DNA from: Clostridium sp. CAG:524
GTDB taxonomy: Bacteria; Bacillota_I; Bacilli_A; RF39; UBA660
DNA: 23,274 nucleotides
NCBI GenBank assembly: GCA_000434555.1
Contig: FR880102.1
Coordinates: 1-23,274 of the forward strand
Reading direction: 5' to 3'
Made by a program: the position numbers and the translations under genes. Below the pieces are notes generated by a model, which had not been told where the DNA came from, made no database searches, and saw only the letters and a list, made by a program, of their open reading frames with translations. The stretch's first letter is position 1. The number at the start of each line of letters is the position of its first letter. Positions 15,948 through 22,579 of the stretch are shown piece after piece.

Positions 15948-16729
15948 TATTCAGTAACCTCCTCACTTTGAGTGTTTTCTACTTCTGCTTCTGAATTTTC
16001 AACAACAGCATTATTTTCAACGACTTCTTCGCTGGCTACTTCTTCATTTACAGGTTCTAAAACTTCTTCTTCGTAAGAAACTAATTCAAGTGGTTCAAAA
16101 TTCTTACTACCCTTAATAGCTTCTCTAATAAATACATATGAATTTTTAGCTCCTGGAACATTTCCACTTACTAAAATGTATTTATTTTCAGTATCAACAT
16201 CAACAATCATTAAATTTTGAATAGTGATTTGTTCATGTCCCATATGTCCTGGTAACTTCTTACCTTTTAAAACTCTCATTGGTCTCATTGTTCCCATAGA
16301 ACCAACGCGTCTATGATATGTAGAACCGTGAGTTTCAGGTCCACGAGATTGATTCCATCTCTTAATAACTCCTTGGAAGCCCTTACCTTTTGATGTACCA
16401 GTAACATCAACAGTGTCTCCGCTAGCAAATACATCAGCACTAATAACTTGTCCAAGAGTATAAGAAGCAGTATCAATTCCTCTTATTTCTTTTAAGAAGC
16501 GCTTAGGCATTGTGTTTGCTTTTTTAGCATGTCCCATTTCTGGTTTATTAGATGTTTTTTCTTTTTTATCAAAAGCACCTAATTGAATAGCATTATACCC
16601 ATCTTTTTCAACTGTCTTAACTTGAGTTACAACATTTGGTTCAACTTCAATAACAGTAACAGGTATTAATTTTCCGTTAGTTGTGAAGACTTCAGTCATT
16701 CCAACTTTACGTCCTAAGATTCCTTTCAT
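15947..16729 (-). CDS. rplC: Large-subunit ribosomal protein L3 with acidic C-terminal extension
   Basis: Residues 1-210 are a normal L3: GILGRKVGMTEVF, then VDVTGTSKGKGFQGVIKRW, HGSTYHRRVGSMG and KGKKLPGHMG, with IREAIKG at the end of the core. L3 nucleates 50S assembly near the peptidyl-transferase centre. Residues about 212-260 form an extra tail rich in Glu, Val and Asn with no Lys or Arg, quite unlike a ribosomal extension. No frameshift is needed to explain it, and the downstream rplD start overlaps its stop, so the tail is really encoded. Confidence 0.97.
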   Translation of the reverse strand: MKGILGRKVGMTEVFTTNGKLIPVTVIEVEPNVVTQVKTVEKDGYNAIQLGAFDKKEKTSNKPEMGHAKKANTMPKRFLKEIRGIDTASYTLGQVISADVFASGDTVDVTGTSKGKGFQGVIKRWNQSRGPETHGSTYHRRVGSMGTMRPMRVLKGKKLPGHMGHEQITIQNLMIVDVDTENKYILVSGNVPGAKNSYVFIREAIKGSKNFEPLELVSYEEEVLEPVNEEVASEEVVENNAVVENSEAEVENTQSEEVTE

Positions 16730-16750
16730 TTTACTTTTCCTTTCTAAATC

Positions 16751-17059
16751 TTATTTTCTAATTTCAATATCTACACCACTAGGTAAATCTAAATGAGCTA
16801 ATGCATCAATAGTTTCTTTAGTTGGTTTGTCGATATCAATTAGTCTCTTGTGAGTTCTAATCTCAAATTGTTCACGAGAATCTTTATATTTGTGAACAGC
16901 TCTAAGAATAGTAATTTTCTCAATTTCAGTTGGTAGTGGTACAGGTCCACTTACAACTCCACCAGTTCTCTTAACAGTCTCAACAATTTTAGCTGCTGCT
17001 TGATCAACACTTCTATGATCAAATGACTTAAGTCTGATTCTTATTTTGTCTTTAGACAT
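16751..17059 (-). CDS. rpsJ: Small-subunit ribosomal protein S10
   Basis: The 102-aa protein has IRIRLKSFDHRSVDQAAAKIVETVKRTGG, VSGPVPLPTE, and REQFEIRTHKRLIDI. S10 works in the 30S head and also pairs with NusB at boxA in rRNA antitermination, the site seen in the rrn leader of this window. It is the first gene of the operon, with an AAGGAGG ribosome-binding site (17068-17074) and a structured 5' leader. Confidence 0.99.
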   Translation of the reverse strand: MSKDKIRIRLKSFDHRSVDQAAAKIVETVKRTGGVVSGPVPLPTEIEKITILRAVHKYKDSREQFEIRTHKRLIDIDKPTKETIDALAHLDLPSGVDIEIRK

Positions 17060-17074
17060 ATTAATTTCCTCCTT

Positions 17075-17186
17075 CGCCTATAATTTTTTATAGACTTGCT
17101 AGATGCAAATTACCTGATATTTAATTAAGTTTAATTCAACTTAACCTGGTGTATCAGCAACCTTGCACATCATTGCCAGTCGTTTA
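17075..17186 (-). promoter_or_regulatory. structured 5' leader of the S10 operon (r-protein leader candidate)
   Basis: The leader RNA of about 125 nt folds on paper into one long nested hairpin. From outside in the pairings are 17175-17181 with 17093-17099 (GACUGGC/GCAAGUC, one mismatch), 17163-17171 with 17102-17108 (GAUG..CAA/UUGCAUC, 2-nt bulge), 17152-17157 with 17114-17119 (CUGAUA/UAUCAG) and 17138-17144 with 17125-17131 (UUAAGUU/AACUUAA). A second perfect 6-bp hairpin CUAUAA-AAAA-UUAUAG (17093-17078) abuts the ribosome-binding site and shares three bases with the outermost helix, so the two may be exclusive. Autoregulation by a ribosomal protein such as L4 is inferred from the E. coli precedent. 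Confidence 0.65.
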
Positions 17187-17192
17187 CAACTA

Positions 17193-17221
17193 ATTATAGG
17201 ATATATTTGTTAAAAAAGCAA
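17193..17221 (-). promoter_or_regulatory. promoter of the S10-spc-alpha operon
   Basis: TTGCTT (17216-17221) and TATAAT (17193-17198) are 17 bp apart, placing the start near 17186, just before the structured leader. No stronger promoter is seen inside the operon. Confidence 0.8.
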
Positions 17222-17257
17222 GCATTTTTCTACAAAATTTCACAAAAATTTTAATCT

Positions 17258-17291
17258 TGAAATAAAAAAGATACTAATTACATAGTATCTT
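17258..17291 (-). terminator. terminator of the Asn-rich membrane protein gene
   Basis: A 9-bp stem AAGATACTA/TAGTATCTT (17291-17283 with 17276-17268) and a 6-base loop are followed by TTTTTTATTT on the minus strand. The gene's stop codon (17278-17280) lies in the loop. Confidence 0.88.
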
Positions 17292-19122
17292 CTTCTTTAT
17301 CAGGAAGTTTAATTCCAAGTCTATCTAAAAGTTTAGTAAGGTTTTCAGCTATTTTATTAGCTTCTTCTTCAGTTAGTTTATCAGTCATTACTGAATTATT
17401 TTTATCAAATGTTTTTATCTCTTCGACTTCTTTATTATTTGCTGTAAATGCAACACTGATTTCAGGTGTATTTAAATCTTTAGCTAAATAAACTGCAAAA
17501 CTAGATGATATTTCACTACCTTTATCTTTTTTAGTTTCTTTTACTGAGAAAGTAATTTTATATCCTGGAAATACAAGATTCTCGCCATACTTCTTTTCTT
17601 CAATATTTATTTCTCCACTAAATAAATTATTGTCAAATTTAATACTGATTACTGGAGTTTTACTATCTTTACTTTCTTTTAATTCCATTGTAATTTCTTC
17701 ACCATTTATAGTTGTAAATAATCCAGCATCTTTTCCACTAAGTTCAAAGTATGTTAATTTATTATTTGTAAGTCCTGTATGAAGTACAATTTTTAAATCA
17801 GAATCAGTTGATGTAGTAGAATTTCCTTTTACAGAACCCATACTTGCATCCATAGAATCAAAACTCTTCTTCACTTCTTCTTTAGTAGTACCATACATTT
17901 TAGCTAATATTTCTAAAGTTTTATCATCATTTTTAAGACTATTTATAATTTCTTTATTAACATTATCTTGTTCTTCACTATCAAAATTATATACAGTTTC
18001 AAAATATATACCAGAATCTGTCTTAATACTCTTAGTTACTTTATCATAGTTAATACTTTTCTTTAATGATTCTTTAATTAAGTCAGTTATATGTTTAACA
18101 TCATCAACACTTATATCTAACTTATTTTCTTCTTTGAAAATTTCATTTGGCTTTATGATACTACTTTCAGGAATACAATCTGTTTGTGTACTATCATTAC
18201 ATGTTTTGTCATTCATAGCTGATTTAAGGCTAATACCAAGTGATTTATTATATATTTCTTTTATAAGTATATATACTATATCTTTTTCTAAATATACTGT
18301 TCCATTAACAGGTTCAGCATTATTGTATTTAACACTTGTTTCTAAATATGCTTTAATATTGTTTTCATCGCTTACATCATATCCTAAATAATAGTTAGCA
18401 CTACCATTTACATTAAGTGATTTAGTTGTAATAATAAGATTACCTTCAGTTACACCTTTTAAACTCGTTTCTTTGTTTTTATTTTCATTTATACTTTTAT
18501 ATATCTTATCAACTTTGCTATACATATTATCTATAGCTTTGTTTAGTATATTTTTAGGAGACATCACTATGAAATAATATCCACATACAAGTCCTACTAT
18601 TAATAAGGTTACTACTATTAAAATGATTGGCCATATTTTCTTTTCTTTCTTTATCATAAAGTCATCATTTTGTTTAGCATTTATATTTGGATTATTTGGA
18701 ACACTATTATGATTTTCTATAGTGTTATTTGTATTTATATTATTTATACTATTATTAACATTTGTATCAATGCTTGGAGCATTATTAATATTATTATTCA
18801 TACTTTGTACATTATTTGGTGTAATACTGTTACTATCAAAATTATTAACAGTACTAGAACTAACCATATCGTTGTTTACATTTTGAATATCATTTTGTGT
18901 TATATTATCATTATTAGTATTCACACTACTTACATTATTTAGAACTTCATTATTATTTATAGTATTTGTTTCACTATTTAATGTTCTATTTTCTTCAATA
19001 TTTACAACACTACTTGGATTAGTCATACTATTTTCCATATTATTTATTTTATTTGGAATATTAGTAACCTCTATATTTTGATTATTAATTCCATTATTTC
19101 CATTATTTTCATTATTTTCCAT
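17278..19122 (-). CDS. Asn-rich single-pass membrane protein of unknown function
   Basis: I do not recognise a named family. The 614-aa protein has three parts. Residues 1-155 are low-complexity, dominated by Asn with Ile, Val, Thr and Ser, and look disordered. A Lys-flanked transmembrane helix lies at about 163-187 (KKEKKIWPIILIVV...). Residues 190-614 form a predicted outside domain with alternating beta-type segments, Lys/Asp/Glu/Ser-rich, and a single close Cys pair (CNDSTQTDC) that might form a disulfide. There is no cleavable signal peptide; N-inside topology is inferred from the flanking lysines. The start has AGGAAGTAGGAA upstream. Gut Bacillota often have similar 'low-complexity N-tail, one helix, lipoprotein-like outside domain' proteins, but no role is claimed. 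Confidence 0.85.
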   Translation of the reverse strand: MENNENNGNNGINNQNIEVTNIPNKINNMENSMTNPSSVVNIEENRTLNSETNTINNNEVLNNVSSVNTNNDNITQNDIQNVNNDMVSSSTVNNFDSNSITPNNVQSMNNNINNAPSIDTNVNNSINNINTNNTIENHNSVPNNPNINAKQNDDFMIKKEKKIWPIILIVVTLLIVGLVCGYYFIVMSPKNILNKAIDNMYSKVDKIYKSINENKNKETSLKGVTEGNLIITTKSLNVNGSANYYLGYDVSDENNIKAYLETSVKYNNAEPVNGTVYLEKDIVYILIKEIYNKSLGISLKSAMNDKTCNDSTQTDCIPESSIIKPNEIFKEENKLDISVDDVKHITDLIKESLKKSINYDKVTKSIKTDSGIYFETVYNFDSEEQDNVNKEIINSLKNDDKTLEILAKMYGTTKEEVKKSFDSMDASMGSVKGNSTTSTDSDLKIVLHTGLTNNKLTYFELSGKDAGLFTTINGEEITMELKESKDSKTPVISIKFDNNLFSGEINIEEKKYGENLVFPGYKITFSVKETKKDKGSEISSSFAVYLAKDLNTPEISVAFTANNKEVEEIKTFDKNNSVMTDKLTEEEANKIAENLTKLLDRLGIKLPDKEEDTM

Positions 19123-19173
19123 CTTTATTCCTACTTCCTATTATAACTATAACACTATTTCACAAAAATATCA
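19123..19173 (-). promoter_or_regulatory. short gap gpmI to membrane-protein gene
   Basis: About 50 AT-rich bases. A TATAAT (19140-19145) on the minus strand lies 17 bases before the ATG but has no -35 at proper spacing, and no hairpin with a T-tract follows gpmI. Cotranscription with gpmI is therefore as likely as a separate promoter. Confidence 0.3.
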
Positions 19174-20679
19174 CTAATTATTTTTTATAATTAAACTTTC
19201 ACCAGTCATTTCTTTTGGTTTACTTATTTCATATATATCAACTATTGTTGGAATTACGTCTTTAAGACTGCCGTTTTTCTTAAGTTTATATTCTTTGTTG
19301 CAAATTACAAATGGAACTTTACTTAGTGTATTTGTTGTTATTACTTTACCATTTGCATCTTTCATAAATTCACAGTTACCATGGCTTGAAGTTATAACAA
19401 CATCATAGAAGTTTTCATCGGCTTTTTCTAATATTTTACCTATACAATAATCACATGCTTCAAGTGCTCTTACTGTTGCCGGGATATTACCTGTGTGGCC
19501 AAGAACGTCAGGATTAGCATAATTAGCAAGTATAAAATCAAAATCTTCGTCTATTGCTTCAATTATTGCTCCTGTTACTTCTGCAGCATTCATTTCAGGC
19601 TTCATGTCATATCTAACTACTTTAGGTGATGGTACAAGTATTTTATATAAGTTCTTATCACTAAATTCTTTACCACCATCAAAATAATATGTTACTTCAG
19701 GATACTTAGGTGCTTCACTAATCCTAGCTTGTTTAAATTCTAGGTCAGCTAAATATTCTCCAAATGTATTTGTAACTTCTTCATTAGAATAAGCACTATC
19801 AGCATTCATGTCATTTCCATATAATAATTCATATTTAACGTTTTTAAACTTTTTAACTGGAAACATATTAAAGCTATCATCAGTAAATGAACTTATTAAT
19901 TCACTCATATTTTCAGGTCTATAATTAATAAATATAACACCATCATTATCACGAATAACACTATTTTTAGTAATGATACTTGGATTAACAAATTCATCAG
20001 TGATATTATTTTTATAATGTAGTTCAAGACATCTTATATAATCACTAAAAGTATTTCCAACATTATAACAAATTGCATCATATGCTTTTTTAACTCTATC
20101 ATAATTACTATCTCTATCCATTGCATAGTATCTTCCAGTTATAGTGCCTATTGTTCCAAGACCAAGCTTGCTTACTTTTTGCATAAAATCATTTATTATG
20201 TTAATTGCGTCCGTTGGCAAACTAGTAACTCCATCTGTTATAAAATGAAATACAACACTTTTTATTTTTTTTATTTTAGCAAGAGCTAATACTGCATAGA
20301 AATGCTCCATACTTGAATATACATTAGTATTTTGAATAAGCCCTATTAAATGAAGTGTACTATTATTATCATTAACATGATCCATAACATCTAATAAGTT
20401 ATCATTTTCAAAAAAACTTTTATCTTTAATTTTTTCATTTATAAGAGTAAGTGGACTTTTAATTGTTCTTCCACATCCAATAGTCATGTGACCTACTTCT
20501 GAATTACCTGCTACACCTTTAGGAAGTCCAACTACTTCTTCACTTGTGCTTAGTTCACTTACAGAATATTCATTTAATATTTTAGATAAGTTAGGTAAGT
20601 TAGACATTTTAATCGCATTACCATTATCTGATTCACGTATACCAAAACCATCTAATATTAATAATATAACTTTTTTCAT
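19174..20679 (-). CDS. gpmI: 2,3-bisphosphoglycerate-independent phosphoglycerate mutase
   Basis: The enzyme interconverts 3- and 2-phosphoglycerate in glycolysis using two Mn ions, in the alkaline-phosphatase superfamily. Started at 20679 (MKKVILLILDGFG, with AGGAGA 5 bases upstream) it is 501 aa; an upstream ATG at 20706 adds nine non-conserved residues. Visible marks are the metal Asp in ILDGFG, the phosphoserine loop VAGNSEVGHMTIG, HFITDGVTS, GRYYAMDRD, the substrate Arg in NYRPENMSE, ANPDVLGHTGN and the metal His in SSHGNCEFM. Other glycolytic genes are not adjacent. It follows the spo0A terminator. Confidence 0.97.
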   Translation of the reverse strand: MKKVILLILDGFGIRESDNGNAIKMSNLPNLSKILNEYSVSELSTSEEVVGLPKGVAGNSEVGHMTIGCGRTIKSPLTLINEKIKDKSFFENDNLLDVMDHVNDNNSTLHLIGLIQNTNVYSSMEHFYAVLALAKIKKIKSVVFHFITDGVTSLPTDAINIINDFMQKVSKLGLGTIGTITGRYYAMDRDSNYDRVKKAYDAICYNVGNTFSDYIRCLELHYKNNITDEFVNPSIITKNSVIRDNDGVIFINYRPENMSELISSFTDDSFNMFPVKKFKNVKYELLYGNDMNADSAYSNEEVTNTFGEYLADLEFKQARISEAPKYPEVTYYFDGGKEFSDKNLYKILVPSPKVVRYDMKPEMNAAEVTGAIIEAIDEDFDFILANYANPDVLGHTGNIPATVRALEACDYCIGKILEKADENFYDVVITSSHGNCEFMKDANGKVITTNTLSKVPFVICNKEYKLKKNGSLKDVIPTIVDIYEISKPKEMTGESLIIKNN

Positions 20680-20721
20680 ATATTTCTCCTGTAAATATTC
20701 TATCACAACATGGCAAAAGAT

Positions 20722-20749
20722 AAAAGAAAAAAGTAGACATAATCTACTT
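20722..20749 (-). terminator. terminator of spo0A
   Basis: A 7-bp stem AAGTAGA/TCTACTT (20749-20743 with 20737-20731) with a 5-base loop is followed by TTTTTTCTTTT. The spo0A stop codon (20748-20750) overlaps the base of the stem. Confidence 0.85.
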
Positions 20750-21509
20750 AAACATTAATCATTTCAAGTCTTAACTTATCAGCAATCGTAACAATAAATT
20801 CTGAATTAGTAGGCTTAGCTCTATCAATATCAACACTATGACCAAATATATCTTCCATTAAATCGATATCTCCTCTTAGCCATGATACTTCTATCGCATG
20901 TCTTATTGCTCTTTCTACTCTTTGTATTGAAGTGTTAAACTTTATACTTAAGTCAGGATATAATTTTTTAGTGATACCACCTATAAAACTAGGATTATTG
21001 TATACCATAAGTATTGCACTTCTTATAAATTGGTATCCTTTAATGTTAGATGGAATACCAAGTGCGTGTAATAATTTAGTTACTTGTATTTGAATGTCTT
21101 TACTTTCTAGTTCTATAATTTTATCATTATTTTTCTTATTTGTTATTGTTTGTATAATTCTATTTTTTAAATCTCCTAGATCAAATGGCTTTAAGCAATA
21201 ATATCTAACTCCATATTCACTAACGTCTCTTATAGTTTCTTCTTCATTATATGATGTCATTACAATAACTTTTTTATTTATTTTATGTACTTTCATATAT
21301 TCAAGAACTCCAAGTCCATCTTTCTTAGGCATTATTAAATCTAGTAATAATAAGTCAAAATCAATTTTTTTACTTTCAAATATATCTACAGCTTCTTCTC
21401 CATTTGAAGCACTACCAACTATCTCAATATCTTTACTATCTGTAAAATACTCCCTAATTAATCCTACTAGTCCTGCATTATCATCTACTACTAAGACTTT
21501 AATTTTCAT
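20748..21509 (-). CDS. spo0A: Sporulation master response regulator Spo0A
   Basis: The 253-aa protein starts at 21509 (MKIKVLVVDDN, with AAGGAG upstream); a 16-residue upstream extension to 21557 lacks conservation. The receiver domain (1-122) has acidic Asp9/Asp10, phospho-acceptor Asp57 in LLLLDLIMP, Thr85 and Lys107. The DNA-binding effector domain (about 138-253) has LLHALGIPSNIKGYQFIR and the RNA-polymerase/DNA-contact helix TSIQRVERAIRHAIEVSW, diagnostic of Spo0A. It receives phosphate from a phosphorelay or kinases and switches on early sporulation genes. Its presence implies a spore-forming ancestry, perhaps retained capacity. No spoIVB is adjacent, unlike many Bacillota. Confidence 0.96.
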   Translation of the reverse strand: MKIKVLVVDDNAGLVGLIREYFTDSKDIEIVGSASNGEEAVDIFESKKIDFDLLLLDLIMPKKDGLGVLEYMKVHKINKKVIVMTSYNEEETIRDVSEYGVRYYCLKPFDLGDLKNRIIQTITNKKNNDKIIELESKDIQIQVTKLLHALGIPSNIKGYQFIRSAILMVYNNPSFIGGITKKLYPDLSIKFNTSIQRVERAIRHAIEVSWLRGDIDLMEDIFGHSVDIDRAKPTNSEFIVTIADKLRLEMINV

Positions 21510-21534
21510 GTACTTTTTATTCTCCTTTTTATTT

Positions 21535-21564
21535 ATTATACTAACAAGATTATACATATTTCTA
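21535..21564 (-). promoter_or_regulatory. probable spo0A promoter region
   Basis: TATAAT at 21535-21540 has TAGAAA (21559-21564) 18 bp upstream. A second TATAAT at 21549-21554 lacks a good -35. On the plus strand, TTGTCGTAA (21604-21612) resembles the Spo0A box (TGTCGAA) with one inserted or changed base, so autoregulation is conceivable but weakly supported. Confidence 0.5.
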
Positions 21565-21737
21565 GGTAGTAATTTGTCTATTAATGCATGATAATGTAGT
21601 TTGTTGTCGTAAAAGAAGTTTTAAGTTTTTTAGCCAGTGCTAAATACTTTATTTACTCCATATTTTACAATTATTACTTATTTTAAGTTTAAATAATTAC
21701 AATTATTTTTTCTGATATATAAAAACTTTCCTATAAG

Positions 21738-21772
21738 ATAAAAAAATTTGAATTTACATAAATTCAAATTTT
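21738..21772 (-). terminator. strong intrinsic terminator downstream of the pilin-like gene
   Basis: A perfect 12-bp stem AAATTTGAATTT/AAATTCAAATTT (21771-21760 with 21755-21744) with a 4-base loop is followed by TTTTTTT on the minus strand. It lies almost 190 bases after the pilin-like gene's stop, so the intervening RNA would be transcribed. Confidence 0.9.
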
Positions 21773-21811
21773 AATATTCTACCTTAAGTCAGTTATTTCA
21801 TAATCAATGCA

Positions 21812-21914
21812 TTTGTTTTAGTTCTTACCCACCTATCCATGCTTTCGCATGGAGTAGTCGCTTTTTAACATTCGTTATACCTTTTTATTTTTTAGTTGGA
21901 TTTGTTTTAGTTCT
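21812..21914. repeat. 15-bp direct repeat flanking a GAAA-loop hairpin
   Basis: ATTTGTTTTAGTTCT occurs on the plus strand at 21812-21826 and 21900-21914, 88 bases apart. Between them lies the hairpin CUA-C-UCCAUGC GAAA GCAUGGA-UAG (minus strand; a 7-bp stem plus 3 bp beyond a one-base bulge). Two repeats of 15 bases are too few and short to call an array. Confidence 0.6.
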
Positions 21915-21961
21915 CTTAACTAATTTCGTTTTGCATAAGTTTACATATGCTTTACATATTA

Positions 21962-22081
21962 TCCCAATCGGAAAGCTGGGGCGACGCCGCGTGAAATACT
22001 AGCAGGGTCGTTAGCCCAACCCCCGTTATTGTAAACAGATAAGAAATTGTAAGTAGAAGAAGAAGTAGCCGCGCGAAGCCA
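21962..22081 (-). other. GC-rich, adenine-poor terminal cassette of the pilin-like gene
   Basis: Counting 21961-22080 gives 61 G+C of 120 bases, against 14/60 in 21901-21960 and 19/60 in 22081-22140. On the coding strand there are 20 A and 39 T here, but 25 A and 16 T in the next 60 bases upstream. Codons such as CGC, GCG, GGG, GTC, GCC and CGA appear only here, while the body of the gene uses AGA, GGA, ACA, GCA. It encodes the exposed end of the domain, from the RAATSSS segment to GVAPAFRLG. Confidence 0.8.
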
Positions 22082-22277
22082 CCAATAAGAAGCACTAGTT
22101 CCGTTTTTCTTTATTGCTCCACTTTTATTACTTGTAGTAACACTTAAATTTTTATAATAATCTAGCTGTCTTGTTACATCTCTTGCTGTGTCAGTACTTA
22201 CTGTATTTGAACTTCCTTGTGCCCATACTTCTGCTGTACTTAGTAAATATAATTTATCTGTTGATGTAAAGTTTGTT

Positions 22278-22365
22278 TCTCCACTTGTACTTCCATGTCC
22301 TGATACTACTGTTGTATCTATTCTGTATCGCTTTTTCCATGACCTGATACTACTGTTGTATCTAT
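22278..22365 (-). repeat. 44-bp tandem duplication inside the pilin-like gene
   Basis: Two adjacent 44-base copies (22322-22365, then 22278-22321 in transcription order) begin with the same 23 bases apart from the last shared position (ATAGATACAACAGTAGTATC...) and differ in the last third. One encodes GHGKSDTE, the other GHGSTSGE, and each would lead into the same downstream TNFTSTDKLYLL. Because 44 is not a multiple of three, having both breaks the frame. Confidence 0.9.
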
Positions 22366-22518
22366 TATTGCATTCTTTATTTCATTTGGTATTGCATTAT
22401 ATATATCATTATTTACAAATGTTCTCATGCTTGTTGCTGGCCATCCTCCTACATTTGTTCTTTTATCATTCATTTTATGTGTTGTTATGATATCTGCAAA
22501 CTCTAGTACAAATCCACA

Positions 22519-22579
22519 TGCACTTTGTGAAAAATTTGTATTTGAACATTGCACTTTGTGAAAAGCCACTAGTTGAACA
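22519..22579 (-). repeat. 31-bp-period duplication inside the pilin-like gene
   Basis: Two 30-base copies (22550-22579 and 22519-22548, one base apart) share 15 bases at one end and 7 at the other but differ over eight middle bases. They encode CSTSGFSQSA and CSNTNFSQSA, alternative versions of one segment. Either copy alone keeps the frame into CGFVLEFADII; both together shift it by one. Confidence 0.88.

Larger units (their letters stand above)
21565..21958. other. 394-bp non-coding stretch with hairpins and a direct repeat
   Basis: No open frame of family-like quality exists on either strand. In transcription order from the pilin-like gene it holds a hairpin GCATATG-TAAA-CTTATGC (21950-21933), a 15-base direct repeat AGAACTAAAACAAAT (21900-21914 and 21812-21826), a stem with GAAA tetraloop (around 21830-21855), a strong terminator (21738-21772), and then AT-rich DNA to the spo0A promoter. 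The 15-base repeats flank the tetraloop hairpin. It may be a long structured 3' UTR, a small RNA or a mobile-element remnant. Confidence 0.6.

Noticed and set aside
17060..17277. tRNA or T-box upstream of rpsJ
   Set aside because: No cloverleaf, no TGGNACCGCG T-box core; the nested helices fit a ribosomal-protein leader better.
21812..21914. CRISPR array or tracrRNA, because of GTTTTAGTTCT repeats
   Set aside because: Only two 15-base copies, their flanks differ, no regular spacer, and no cas gene in the window.
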